64,000 bases of DNA from Marinobacterium mangrovicola (GTDB lineage Bacteria; Pseudomonadota; Gammaproteobacteria; Pseudomonadales; Balneatricaceae): contig NZ_SMFU01000007.1 in NCBI RefSeq assembly GCF_004339595.1, positions 434,001 to 498,000 on the forward strand, written 5' to 3'. Made by a program: the position numbers and the translations under genes. Below, one piece after another: positions 15,998-24,759 of this stretch. How positions within the stretch are numbered: the stretch's first letter is position 1; every line of letters begins with the position of its first letter. A model generated the notes under the pieces. The model saw nothing but the letters and a program-made list of their open reading frames with translations. It was not told where the DNA came from and ran no database searches.

Positions 15998-17443
15998 ATG
16001 AATTACCCACAGCCTTCCGGTGACGCTGCCAAATCCGGCGTCTCCTGGAGCGTCGTCGCTATTTTTACCGCCATTGCCGCTTTCCTTGTTTACTCCACGC
16101 TGATACCCGACAGCCTTCGGCTCAACGCCGTACTGGTTAGCGTGCTGGTGATGATCACGTTGAGCCTGATGCGGGTGAATGTAGTCATCTCCCTGATCAC
16201 CTCGGCGCTGCTCGCCGGTTCGATCAGCGACCACAGCATCAAAGAGACGATCGACTCGTTCAATACCGGTATCGGTGGCGGCGCTCAGATCGCGTTGAGT
16301 TACGCCATGCTGGGCGCATTCGCGGTGGCGATCTCCAAGTCGGGTATTCCGCATATGTTGGCGGATAAGCTTGCCACTGCTGTCGGTAAGGGTGAAGACC
16401 CGCGTCACCTGGGCCTGGTGCGTTATGGCGTGACCGCCGTGCTGCTAATTGCGGCGATCTCGTCACAGAATATCGTACCGATCCATATCGCCTTCATCCC
16501 GCTGCTGGTGCCGCCGCTGCTGTTTGTTATGGCGCGTTTGCAGATGGATCGCCGCCTGGTCGCCTGTGTGCTGACCTTCGGTCTGGTGACCCCCTACATG
16601 TTGCTGCCGGTGGGCTTTGGCTCCATCTACCTGAATGAAATTCTGCTCAGCAGTATCCAGCGTAGCGGTATGGAAACCGACGGTATCAGCCCGCTGTCCG
16701 CCATGGCGATCCCGGCGTTCGGTATGGTTCTGGGGCTACTGGTGGCGGTGTTTATCACCTATCGCGGTAAGCGCGATTACGATCTGAGCCGCATCGAGCG
16801 CACCGAAAGCACCGGCGCACGCTATTCAGCGAAAACGCTGATCGTAGCGGTGATCGCGCTGGCTGCCGCCTTTGTCGTACAACTGCTGACCGAGTCCATG
16901 GTCTTTGGTGGCATGATCGGTTTTCTGATCTTCTCCCTCTCCGGCGTACTCAAGTGGCAGGAGGGCGATGACGCCTTTGTCGAAGGGATGAAGATGATGG
17001 CAATGGTGGGATTTATCATGATCGCCGCCGCCGGTTTCGCCCAGGTCTTGCGTGATAGTGGTGATATTAATTCGCTGGTTGCGACTGCAGCGGCTCTGGT
17101 TGATGGCAGCCGTGCCCTGGCGGCGCTGGCGATGTTGATTGTTGGTTTGCTGATCACCATGGGCATAGGTTCCTCCTTCTCCACCGTGCCGATTATTGCG
17201 GTGATCTTTGTGCCGCTGGCGATTCAGCTAGGCTTCTCGCCGATGGCGGTGGTAGCGCTGGTGGGGACCGCAGGCGCGCTGGGAGATGCGGGTTCGCCGG
17301 CGTCTGATTCCACTCTTGGGCCGACGTCGGGCCTGAACGTAGATGGTCAGCACAACCATATCTGGGATACTGTGGTGCCGACCTTCCTGCACTACAACCT
17401 GCCTCTGCTGATCTTTGGTTGGGCTGCCGCAGTGATCCTTTGA
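15998..17443 (+). CDS. Na+/H+ antiporter family membrane protein (YuiF-like)
   Basis: Inner-membrane transporter of 481 aa with 11-13 hydrophobic segments, in the ion-transporter superfamily that includes NhaC. Conserved glycine/serine-rich loops such as NTGIGGGAQIALSYAMLGAF, AAISSQNIVPIHIAFIPLL and GDAGSPASDSTLGPTSGLN are visible. Members are annotated as Na+/H+ antiporters or as amino-acid (histidine) transporters, so the substrate is open. The ATG at 15998 has GAGG 7 nt upstream and is preferred over a frame beginning 14 codons earlier. A 15-bp tandem repeat starts at the stop codon. Confidence 0.85.
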   Translation: MNYPQPSGDAAKSGVSWSVVAIFTAIAAFLVYSTLIPDSLRLNAVLVSVLVMITLSLMRVNVVISLITSALLAGSISDHSIKETIDSFNTGIGGGAQIALSYAMLGAFAVAISKSGIPHMLADKLATAVGKGEDPRHLGLVRYGVTAVLLIAAISSQNIVPIHIAFIPLLVPPLLFVMARLQMDRRLVACVLTFGLVTPYMLLPVGFGSIYLNEILLSSIQRSGMETDGISPLSAMAIPAFGMVLGLLVAVFITYRGKRDYDLSRIERTESTGARYSAKTLIVAVIALAAAFVVQLLTESMVFGGMIGFLIFSLSGVLKWQEGDDAFVEGMKMMAMVGFIMIAAAGFAQVLRDSGDINSLVATAAALVDGSRALAALAMLIVGLLITMGIGSSFSTVPIIAVIFVPLAIQLGFSPMAVVALVGTAGALGDAGSPASDSTLGPTSGLNVDGQHNHIWDTVVPTFLHYNLPLLIFGWAAAVIL

Positions 17444-17510
17444 TCTAGCCTCTCTGGATCTAACCTCCTTGGATCTCACCCTCTTGGATCAAGTCTGCTT
17501 TGATCTAAGC
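17442..17510. repeat. Degenerate 15-bp tandem repeat, about 4.5 copies
   Basis: Units GATCTAGCCTCTCTG, GATCTAACCTCCTTG, GATCTCACCCTCTTG and GATCAAGTCTGCTTT, then a partial GATCTAAGC. It begins within the antiporter stop codon and ends just before its terminator. Confidence 0.85.
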
Positions 17511-17513
17511 AAT

Positions 17514-17548
17514 GTATGGCGGGCCTTTCCGGTTCGCCGTACTTTTCT
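17514..17548 (+). terminator. Terminator of the antiporter gene
   Basis: GTATGGCG (17514-17521) pairs with CGCCGTAC (17535-17542, one G-T pair), followed by TTTTCTT. Confidence 0.75.
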
Positions 17549-17632
17549 TGCTGTTATACTCCTTAGCACTTGATAAACGGCTGGCGAGACTCAATCACCA
17601 GTTCGACAGTATCTGTTTTAAGGAAGGCATAG

Positions 17633-18559
17633 ATGAATCGGGATTATCAAACGGGCGTCATCGCTGAATCCAGTCGTGATGCGCTGTTTCTGAGCTTCAA
17701 CGCTATCCAGAGTCCGGGTAACGAGCAGAAGATACGCCAGGTGCTGGCCCAGTTGCCGCAAATGCTGGATGAGGTGCGGGCGGAGATGCCAAACAAGGAT
17801 CTGCACCTGGTTGCAGGTATCGGCTCTGCGTATTGGGACCAGGTGAGTCCGCATGCTCGGCCTGAGCTGCTGCGCCCATTCCCGGCCTTGGAAAACGGAC
17901 AGCGCGTGGCGCCGTCGACACCGGTTGATATGCTGTTTATCGTTCGTGCCGCCGCCTATGACGCCTGTCTGGAGCTGGCTTCCCGCATAGGCGACAAGCT
18001 TGCCGGCCTTGCCAAGCTTGAGCGTGAGATCCACGGCTTCCGTTACAAAGACACCCGCGATATGACCGGTTTTGTCGATGGCACGGAAAACCCTGAAGGC
18101 GATGATCGCCTTGAGGTCGCGCTGGTGGGTGATGAAGATCCCGAGTTTGCCGGCGGCAGCTACCTTCATGTGCAGGTTTACGAGCATAACCTGGATGCCT
18201 GGAACCAGATTCCGGTCAAAGAGCAGGAAGATGCGTACGGCCGTACCAAGGAGGATAACGTCGAGTATCCCTGCGACAAGAAATCTCCCCATGCCCATAC
18301 CAAACGCACCTCGCTGAAAGATGCCGACGGCAACTCCATGGAGATTCTGCGTCACAGCATGCCCTACGGTGACTCAACCTGTAAGGGGCTTGTGTTTGTC
18401 AGCACCTGCCGTACTCCAGAGCACTATGAACTGATGCTCAACAGCATGGTTAATGGTGATGAAGAGGGGCGGGCGGACCGGATTCTCGAATTCACCCGCG
18501 CTGTTTTTGGTGCCGCGTTCTTTGTGCCCTCCAATGATTGGCTGCGTAGTCTGAAATAA
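17633..18559 (+). CDS. Dyp-type heme peroxidase (YfeX-like)
   Basis: Dye-decolorising peroxidase of 308 aa, cytoplasmic (no signal peptide). The GxxDG motif carrying the distal Asp is GFVDGTENP, and the proximal heme-ligand His lies in EILRHSMPYGD. Length and the start of the C-terminal region fit the YfeX class (class B/P). YfeX proteins use peroxide to oxidise porphyrinogens and dyes. RBS AAGGA lies a few nt before ATG 17633. It has its own terminator and is probably monocistronic. Confidence 0.93.
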   Translation: MNRDYQTGVIAESSRDALFLSFNAIQSPGNEQKIRQVLAQLPQMLDEVRAEMPNKDLHLVAGIGSAYWDQVSPHARPELLRPFPALENGQRVAPSTPVDMLFIVRAAAYDACLELASRIGDKLAGLAKLEREIHGFRYKDTRDMTGFVDGTENPEGDDRLEVALVGDEDPEFAGGSYLHVQVYEHNLDAWNQIPVKEQEDAYGRTKEDNVEYPCDKKSPHAHTKRTSLKDADGNSMEILRHSMPYGDSTCKGLVFVSTCRTPEHYELMLNSMVNGDEEGRADRILEFTRAVFGAAFFVPSNDWLRSLK

Positions 18560-18578
18560 CGCTAAATACCCCGCTGAG

Positions 18579-18615
18579 TACGCCATCCGAATCACCGTTC
18601 GGTTGGCGTATTTTT
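18579..18615 (+). terminator. Terminator of the peroxidase gene
   Basis: TACGCCATCCGAA (18579-18591) pairs with TTCGGTTGGCGTA (18598-18610, one G-T pair), then five Ts. Confidence 0.9.
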
Positions 18616-18769
18616 CGTTTTGACGCGGTGCGTATCCTGAGTTTTGCGCTGGGCCCTTAATCTACTTATGATCGTGATTTGCGACTAACTGCTGTCGGGC
18701 GCCATCAGGGCGAGAAATCCCCCGGTAGAGAGCGCGACCTAATATCAGCTCATATATACAGGGATGCTC

Positions 18770-20209
18770 ATGCGAAAGCTGGGAGTGGTTTTACTGTCTG
18801 TCGCGGCGCTATCTGGCTGCCTGACGAACAATATGGATATGACGCAGCAGATGGCGTCTACGCCGTCGGTGCCGCAGACTCAGGCCCAGATTGAAAAACT
18901 GGCACCGAGTAATCCGAATCTCGTTTCTACCTACTATTTCGTACCCGACCTGACCCGCGCCGGGGGCTTGGCGGTGGCGATTAATGGTCGAGCAGCTCGT
19001 GTCAGGCTGGAGCTCGATGGCAAAACCATCGCCCGCATTCCAGTTGAAAAGGGGGTTCGGCTGGAGCTGCAACCTAACCAGGTTTATCTGTTGCGCATGG
19101 GGGAAGACTGGGATGAGAACCGCGATCTCTTTATGAAGCGGTTTATAAAGATAATGACGCCGGGCATTGGCGAGTTTAAAGCGTTCGACCTCTCCGATGA
19201 TGAAAGTATTGGCGGCGACACCACCGTTATCGATGTGAAGCGCCTGACGCTGGAAGAGACGCTCGGACGCCTCGATACGTTCGAGCTGATCGAGACTGAG
19301 CAGCCGATGCCGCTGATTACAGCGCTGACCGAGTCCTTCAAGCAACAGAGGCAGGAGTGCCTTAACCAAAATCAACTGGCGCTCTGCAAAGCGCTGGTGG
19401 AGGACCTTCCGGCGGAGGCTGTGTCTCCAGAGATGGCAGCCCATATTCGTCAGCTTGAAAAGAATGTCGCCGCTGCACAGGCGGAAGAAGCGCGCCGGCA
19501 GCAGCTGATCGCCATGGAGCAGGCGCTGCCTGCCAGCGTGCGCCGCGACAAATACATGGTGCAGCTATCGCAGTACCTGAAACAGCAGGATTACCCCAAG
19601 GCGCTGGATATCTTTCCCAAACTGGAGGCTTTGCCGATTCAGTCCGACCCTTCGCTGAAGTTTTTCTATGGTGAGGCGCTGCTAAAGACCGGCCAAGACG
19701 AAGCGGCGCAGAGAAAACTCTACGAGTACATCAGCGAACAGGGGGCGGGCGCGACCCATTATGTGCGCGCACTGGAGCTGATCAATGCGGCGGAAACGGG
19801 AACTGCTCCGCCTCCCCAGGCCAGTCAGCAACAGGCTGCTCAATCAGTGACTCGATCCGCAACCCAGTCTGGCGCTCAACCTGTGGCTCAAAGCGCTGAC
19901 CGCTCGGCTGCTGCTTCCGGCTCCGGGGCCATTCGCTCTGGCAACGGCAACTTTTTTGCCTGCTATGATCCGGGCAATTTCATCTGTATCGAATACAACA
20001 TCAACAGCTCGAGCCGTTTTCAGCAGATGCGGCAGCAGTGCCAGCAGGGTGGAAACAGGGTGATCGAATCCTGTGATCGCAATGCGCCGAGCTGTTCGAT
20101 GACCAGCTCCGTGGGCAGCCAGACTACCTACGTGCATAACATGACCGAGCCCAGTGCCGTAAAACAGGCCTGCCTGGCCAACGGCGGTAGTTTTCGCAAT
20201 GGTGGCTGA
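18770..20209 (+). CDS. Lipoprotein with DUF2846-like domain and cysteine-rich C-terminal tail
   Basis: Envelope lipoprotein of 479 aa. The signal peptide ends in a lipobox LSGC (Cys at about residue 17). Residues about 40-130 (YYFVPDL, ARVRLELDGKTIARI) resemble DUF2846-type lipoprotein domains. A helical stretch (about 200-330) looks like a tetratricopeptide-type region (QQDYPKALDIFPKLEALP). A linker rich in Gln, Ala and Ser follows (about 350-395), and the last 80 residues hold eight or so cysteines (FFACYDPGNFICIEYN). I choose ATG 18770, where AGGGA lies 5 nt upstream; ATG 18764 is also possible. Function unknown. Confidence 0.8.
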   Translation: MRKLGVVLLSVAALSGCLTNNMDMTQQMASTPSVPQTQAQIEKLAPSNPNLVSTYYFVPDLTRAGGLAVAINGRAARVRLELDGKTIARIPVEKGVRLELQPNQVYLLRMGEDWDENRDLFMKRFIKIMTPGIGEFKAFDLSDDESIGGDTTVIDVKRLTLEETLGRLDTFELIETEQPMPLITALTESFKQQRQECLNQNQLALCKALVEDLPAEAVSPEMAAHIRQLEKNVAAAQAEEARRQQLIAMEQALPASVRRDKYMVQLSQYLKQQDYPKALDIFPKLEALPIQSDPSLKFFYGEALLKTGQDEAAQRKLYEYISEQGAGATHYVRALELINAAETGTAPPPQASQQQAAQSVTRSATQSGAQPVAQSADRSAAASGSGAIRSGNGNFFACYDPGNFICIEYNINSSSRFQQMRQQCQQGGNRVIESCDRNAPSCSMTSSVGSQTTYVHNMTEPSAVKQACLANGGSFRNGG

Positions 20210-20228
20210 ACAGGCGGTTTGTTAATTG

Positions 20229-20534
20229 ATGGAGCAGGATAATCTCAACGAACGTATCTGGCAGGTGGTGGCCGCTATTCCGAAAGGGAAGGTAGCCACC
20301 TACGGCCAGGTGGCGGCGCTGGCGGGCGCGCCGCGTCATGCGCGCTATGTCGGCACCGTGCTCAAACGCCTGCCCGCAGGCAGCACGCTGCCCTGGTTTC
20401 GGGTGCTTAATGCCAGGGGCGAGCTCTCTTTCCCGAAAGATAGCCCCGCCTACCAGCGTCAGCGCGAAGCACTTGAGGCTGAAGGGGTGGAATTTATCGG
20501 CGCCCGTGTCAGCCTTGCCAGCTTTGGTGTGTAA
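20229..20534 (+). CDS. Alkyltransferase-like protein (ATL, MGMT family)
   Basis: A 101-aa DNA-binding protein related to the C-terminal domain of O6-alkylguanine alkyltransferase. The helix-turn-helix and Arg finger are visible in GKVATYGQVAALAGAPRHARYVG. The active site PCHR of true alkyltransferases is replaced by PWFR, so the acceptor Cys is missing. ATL proteins bind O6-alkylguanine without repairing it and pass it to nucleotide excision repair. The ATG at 20229 is the natural start; it follows the lipoprotein stop by 19 bp. Confidence 0.93.
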   Translation: MEQDNLNERIWQVVAAIPKGKVATYGQVAALAGAPRHARYVGTVLKRLPAGSTLPWFRVLNARGELSFPKDSPAYQRQREALEAEGVEFIGARVSLASFGV

Positions 20535-20575
20535 CCTTTGGGTGTTTAACCCTCTCAACGGCTTTAGCTTTCTCA

Positions 20576-21718
20576 ATGCGTATTCTTGTTTTATCCGCCT
20601 ATGATGCCGCCAGCCATCGCGCCTGGCGCAAGGGGCTTGTGGCCTGCTTCCCCGAACACCAATGGACCGAGCTGGCGCTGCCGGCGCGCTATTTCAGCTG
20701 GCGTATACGCGGTAACAGCCTGAGTTGGGCGTTTTCAGAGCGAGAAGTATTGAGCCAGCCCTACGATCTGGTGGTGGCCACCTCCATGGTGGACCTGACC
20801 AGCCTGCGCGGCTTCGTGCCATCGCTGGGGCAGATACCCACGCTGGTCTACTTCCACGAGAACCAGTTCGCCTATCCCGAGTCCGGGCGCGAATTCCGCA
20901 GTGTCGAACCTCAACTGCTGAATATCTATAACGCTCTATGTGGGGATCGGCTGGTATTTAACTCCCGGTTCAACCGCGAAACCCTGCTGGAGGGCGCGCG
21001 AAAGCTACTGGCCAAACTGCCGGACCAGGTGCCACCGGGACTGATCGAGCAGATCGAGGCTCGCTCCAGCGTGGTGCCTGTACCTTTGCCGGACAGCGCC
21101 TTTGATAAGCCAGCCATAGAGAACGAGACCTGGCCACAGAGGAGCGGATGTCCGGCCGCGGATGATCCGATCCGGATAGTCTGGGCCGCGAGATGGGAGT
21201 TCGATAAGGGGCCGGATCGGCTGCTGGCGATTTTGCGTGCGCTGGAGTCCAGGGGTACCGATTTCCGTCTCTGTATCCTCGGCGAGCGCTTCCGTAACAG
21301 CCCAAAAGAGTTCGATACCATCGCCCGGGAGTTCAGCCACCGGCTTGACCAGTGCGGTTATGCCGAGAGCCGTGAAGCTTATCTGAGCTGGCTCAGTGGT
21401 GGTGATATCTTCCTCTCAACCGCGACCCATGAGTTCCAGGGCCTGTCTGTACTGGAGGCGGTGGCCCAGGGCTGTATACCGGCGTTACCGGCACGCCAGG
21501 CCTACCCGGAGCTGTTCAGTGAGGAATATCTCTATCGCGACTGTGGCGAGGATATAGATCGGGAGGCAGGTCTGGCGGCGGACCTGATTCAGAGTCAGGC
21601 TGAGGCACTGAAAAACGGCGCACTGGAGGCGCCGCCGGTAGCGGGATTCAGTTGGAGCGCGCTTAAACCTCTTTATGCGGAGCTGTTCAGCGCGCTTACT
21701 GCAATGGGAGCTGAATGA
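20576..21718 (+). CDS. DUF3524 glycosyltransferase, tRNA-queuosine alpha-mannosyltransferase-like
   Basis: A GT-B-fold glycosyltransferase of 380 aa. The N-terminal block (MRILVLSAYDAASHRAWRKG, LALPARYFSWRIRGNSLSWA, TSMVDLTSLRG, VYFHENQFAYP) is the DUF3524 domain shared with GTDC1/QTMAN, the animal enzyme that adds mannose to queuosine in tRNA-Asp. The C-terminal half has the GT4 donor site (WAARWEFDKGPDRLL and EFQGLSVLEAVAQGCIPALP). Bacterial members are often annotated as this enzyme by homology; the true substrate here is inferred. Its stop codon abuts that of the convergent FMN reductase with no gap. Confidence 0.85.
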   Translation: MRILVLSAYDAASHRAWRKGLVACFPEHQWTELALPARYFSWRIRGNSLSWAFSEREVLSQPYDLVVATSMVDLTSLRGFVPSLGQIPTLVYFHENQFAYPESGREFRSVEPQLLNIYNALCGDRLVFNSRFNRETLLEGARKLLAKLPDQVPPGLIEQIEARSSVVPVPLPDSAFDKPAIENETWPQRSGCPAADDPIRIVWAARWEFDKGPDRLLAILRALESRGTDFRLCILGERFRNSPKEFDTIAREFSHRLDQCGYAESREAYLSWLSGGDIFLSTATHEFQGLSVLEAVAQGCIPALPARQAYPELFSEEYLYRDCGEDIDREAGLAADLIQSQAEALKNGALEAPPVAGFSWSALKPLYAELFSALTAMGAE

Positions 21719-22312
21719 TCAGTGTGCCTCTCCCTGCTCGCGCAGGATCTCTTCCAGGCTGACCTTGGCACAGACCGTATCCTTGAGAAACTCAATCAGA
21801 TTACGGGCGGAGCTGCGGATCAGGTTTTCCATGTTCTCATCCAGGCAGTTGCCGTCCTCATCGAACACCTGCTGTACCTTGGCGACCGATACCACCATCG
21901 GCAGTGGCAGGGCGCCCACGTGGGAGCAGATGCCGCGCAGCTGTTCGGTGGATTTGATCGCGCCGATCACGCCGGCGGCGACGCCGAGGATAGAGACCGG
22001 TTTGTCGGCCAAAACGCTGGGAAAGCCCAGGTTGTCGATGGCCAGCTTCATTGGGCTGCTGATGCCGCCGTGGTATTCGGGTGAGGCGAGAATGACGCCG
22101 GTGGCGCCTTTGACGGTGGCCTGAAACGCTTCGATCGCTTTCGGTTTGCGTGCTTCCAGGCCTGGCAGTGGCAGGTCAAGTTCTTCGAGGTGGATCGCGC
22201 TTACCTCGACCTCCGGGTATTTCTTCAGTTCATCCAGCGCAACGGCCAGGGCTTTGGCGGTGTAGTTGCCGGGGCGTACGCTGCCGCAGATGGTGACGAT
22301 TTTGATAGCCAA
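21719..22312 (-). CDS. NADPH-dependent FMN reductase
   Basis: Flavodoxin-like quinone/FMN reductase of 197 aa (ChrR/ArsH/SsuE superfamily). The FMN phosphate loop is GSVRPGNYTAKAL, the flavin-ring loop is ASPEYHGGISSPMKLAIDNL, and the domain is complete. It probably reduces FMN, quinones or other electrophiles in the cytoplasm. The last 40 residues extend past the core. It is monocistronic, convergent with the glycosyltransferase and divergent from selD. Confidence 0.93.
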   Translation of the reverse strand: MAIKIVTICGSVRPGNYTAKALAVALDELKKYPEVEVSAIHLEELDLPLPGLEARKPKAIEAFQATVKGATGVILASPEYHGGISSPMKLAIDNLGFPSVLADKPVSILGVAAGVIGAIKSTEQLRGICSHVGALPLPMVVSVAKVQQVFDEDGNCLDENMENLIRSSARNLIEFLKDTVCAKVSLEEILREQGEAH

Positions 22313-22558
22313 GGTGTTCTCCTTCAGCGGGTAGAGTTGAACAATCGGGTTCAGTTTAGTCGTTATAACCAGCGCCGGGTTCTGCGCAGAAACAGAACTC
22401 TTTTTTCATACCCCGCCTTTACGTGACAGTTAAAGTGATCGGATTGAGCGTTAGATAGAGAGTTATCGACGTTTAACCTCTTTACCTCATGGGTTTACAC
22501 TGACAAATGCGGCGCTAGTTCGTATTATTCACCTCCCGATTTATCCCGGAGTCCAAGC

Positions 22559-23629
22559 ATGTCTGACACCCCCGTCCGCCTCACTGAATACAGCCACGGT
22601 GCTGGCTGCGGCTGCAAGATCTCTCCCAAGGTTCTGGACCGTATTCTTGAGTCTCAGCTGTCGCTGCCGGATTCGCCCAACCTGCTGGTAGGCAACTCCA
22701 GTAAGGACGACGCGGCGGCCTACGATCTGGGGGATGGTCAGGTGGTGTTGAGTACGACGGATTTCTTTATGCCGATCGTTGATGACCCGTTCGATTTCGG
22801 CCGTATTGCGGCGACCAATGCCATCAGCGATATCTACGCCATGGGCGGCAGACCGCTGATGGCGATTGCGATACTTGGCTGGCCGATTGATAAGCTGGGA
22901 CCTGAAGTGGCGCAGCAGGTGGTCGATGGCGGTCGCCAGGCCTGCGCCGATGCAGGCATCCCGCTGGCGGGCGGGCACAGTATCGATGCGCCGGAGCCGA
23001 TCTTTGGTCTTGCGGTCACCGGACTTACCAGCCGTGAGCACCTGAAGCAGAACGACTCCGCCAAGCCGGGGGACAAGCTCTATCTTACCAAGCCGCTGGG
23101 CATCGGTATTCTGACCACAGCGCAGAAGCAGAAGAAGCTTCGTGATGAGCACGCCTTCCTGGCGCGGGACATCATGTGTCAGATGAACCGCATCGGCGCC
23201 GAGGTTTCCCGTCTGGAAGGCGTTAACGCTATCACCGATGTCACCGGCTTTGGTCTGATGGGCCACCTGGTTGAGGTGTGTGAGGGTAGCGGCGTTGAGG
23301 CGCGTATCGATGCGCAAGCGGTGCCGGTGATTCCCGAAGCGCTGGATTACCTGGCCCAGGGCTGCATCCCGGGCGGTACGCTGCGTAATCTTGACAGCTA
23401 CGGTCATAAGCTCGCTGAAATGGCAGAAGCTGCGCGTCACCTGCTGTGCGATCCGCAAACCAGCGGCGGCCTGTTGATCGCCGTCGATCCAGCCAAAACC
23501 GAAGCGCTGGAAACACTGTTGGCAGAGCAGGGAATACATAACACCTGCATCGGTGAGCTGCGGCCCGCCTCCGGTGCTCAGCGCGTCTTTGTCGAAGGCG
23601 TGATTGTCGATAAAGAGGTATGCGCGTGA
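22559..23629 (+). CDS. selD: Selenide, water dikinase (selenophosphate synthase)
   Basis: Makes selenophosphate from selenide and ATP, the selenium donor for selenocysteine and 2-selenouridine. It has 356 aa. The N-terminal active-site segment AGCGCKIS has Cys17 and Lys20, the same positions as in E. coli, so this is the Cys form, not the selenoprotein form. The glycine-rich ATP site and the metal-binding Asp are in [21 protein letters not shown]. The start is ATG 22559 with GGAG upstream. It overlaps mnmH, and a transporter follows, making a selenium operon. Confidence 0.97.
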   Translation: MSDTPVRLTEYSHGAGCGCKISPKVLDRILESQLSLPDSPNLLVGNSSKDDAAAYDLGDGQVVLSTTDFFMPIVDDPFDFGRIAATNAISDIYAMGGRPLMAIAILGWPIDKLGPEVAQQVVDGGRQACADAGIPLAGGHSIDAPEPIFGLAVTGLTSREHLKQNDSAKPGDKLYLTKPLGIGILTTAQKQKKLRDEHAFLARDIMCQMNRIGAEVSRLEGVNAITDVTGFGLMGHLVEVCEGSGVEARIDAQAVPVIPEALDYLAQGCIPGGTLRNLDSYGHKLAEMAEAARHLLCDPQTSGGLLIAVDPAKTEALETLLAEQGIHNTCIGELRPASGAQRVFVEGVIVDKEVCA

Positions 23630-24735
23630 GCCATCGCCCGGACACCGGAGAGTTCCTTGAGATCTTCCTCAACGATATTCCGCTGATCGATACCCGTGCG
23701 CCGATAGAGTTTGAGAAGGGCGCCTTCCCGACCAGCGTCAGCCTACCGCTGATGACCAACGACGAGCGCGCCCAGGTCGGTACCTGTTACAAGCATCATG
23801 GCCAGCAGGCGGCGATCGAGTTGGGCCACAGTCTGGTCTGCGGCGAGGTTAAAAATGAGCGTGTATCGGCCTGGGTCGATTTCGCCGAGCGTAATCCCCA
23901 GGGCTATCTCTACTGCTGGCGCGGTGGGCTGCGCAGCCAGACCTGCCAGCAGTGGATGCAGGAAGCCGGCTGTGATTATCCGCGTATCAGTGGCGGCTAC
24001 AAGGCGATGCGCCAGTACCTGCTGCGCGAGTTCGAGCAGATCTGTGAGCATCAGCCGAAACTGCTGCTGGCGGGTAAAACCGGCTGTAACAAGACCGATA
24101 TGGTCAATGCCTTCACCTTTGGCGTAGATCTGGAAGGGCTGGCCCATCACCGTGGTTCCAGCTTTGGCCGCCTACCCGGCGGTCAGCCGACCCAGCTGAG
24201 TTTCGAAAACGCCCTGGCGATCGATCTGCTCAAGGCCAAGCATAGCCCTGCGGTGCAGGCTGGGGCGTCGATCCTGTTGGAGGATGAGGGGCGTCTCGTG
24301 GGGCGCTGTGCACTGCCACCGGTATTACAGCATGCCATGGAAATCAGCCCACTGATCGTCATGGAAGTATCACTGGAAGAGCGCGTCGAGCACAGTTTTC
24401 ATAACTATATCCTCGATAAACTGGCGCAGTGGCAGCGGGTATCGGGTGAAGAGGCGGGTTTTGAAGCCTTTGCCGAAGATCTGACCCAATCACTTTATCG
24501 GGTGCGTAAACGTCTGGGTGGTGTGCGCTATCGTGAAACGGCTGAGCTGATGGAGCGAGCCTTGCTCAGACATCGTCAGGGTGATCCCGAGATGCACTGG
24601 GACTGGATCCTGGCGCTGCTGGTGGATTACTACGACCCTATGTATGACTATCAGTTACGCAACCGTAAGGGCAGGATCGAATTTATGGGCAGCCGCAAAG
24701 AGGTGCGTGAATACCTCGCGGCAAAGGAAGTCTAA
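23620..24735 (+). CDS. mnmH: tRNA 2-selenouridine synthase
   Basis: Replaces sulfur with selenium (via a geranylated intermediate) at 2-thiouridine in the wobble position of tRNA. It has 371 aa. The N-terminal rhodanese domain carries the catalytic Cys in [14 protein letters not shown]. The C-terminal domain has a P-loop-like [10 protein letters not shown], where Asn stands at the usual Gly before Lys, and [15 protein letters not shown]. It overlaps selD by up to 10 bp. ATG 23620 is very close to AAGAGG; GTG 23626 has better spacing, so the start is not settled. Confidence 0.95.
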   Translation: MRVSHRPDTGEFLEIFLNDIPLIDTRAPIEFEKGAFPTSVSLPLMTNDERAQVGTCYKHHGQQAAIELGHSLVCGEVKNERVSAWVDFAERNPQGYLYCWRGGLRSQTCQQWMQEAGCDYPRISGGYKAMRQYLLREFEQICEHQPKLLLAGKTGCNKTDMVNAFTFGVDLEGLAHHRGSSFGRLPGGQPTQLSFENALAIDLLKAKHSPAVQAGASILLEDEGRLVGRCALPPVLQHAMEISPLIVMEVSLEERVEHSFHNYILDKLAQWQRVSGEEAGFEAFAEDLTQSLYRVRKRLGGVRYRETAELMERALLRHRQGDPEMHWDWILALLVDYYDPMYDYQLRNRKGRIEFMGSRKEVREYLAAKEV

Positions 24736-24759
24736 GTTTATTACTGACAAGGAGCGACC

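Noticed and set aside
22494..22528. TTTACA and TATTAT as the selD promoter
   Set aside because: The spacing is 23 bp, too long for a sigma-70 promoter.
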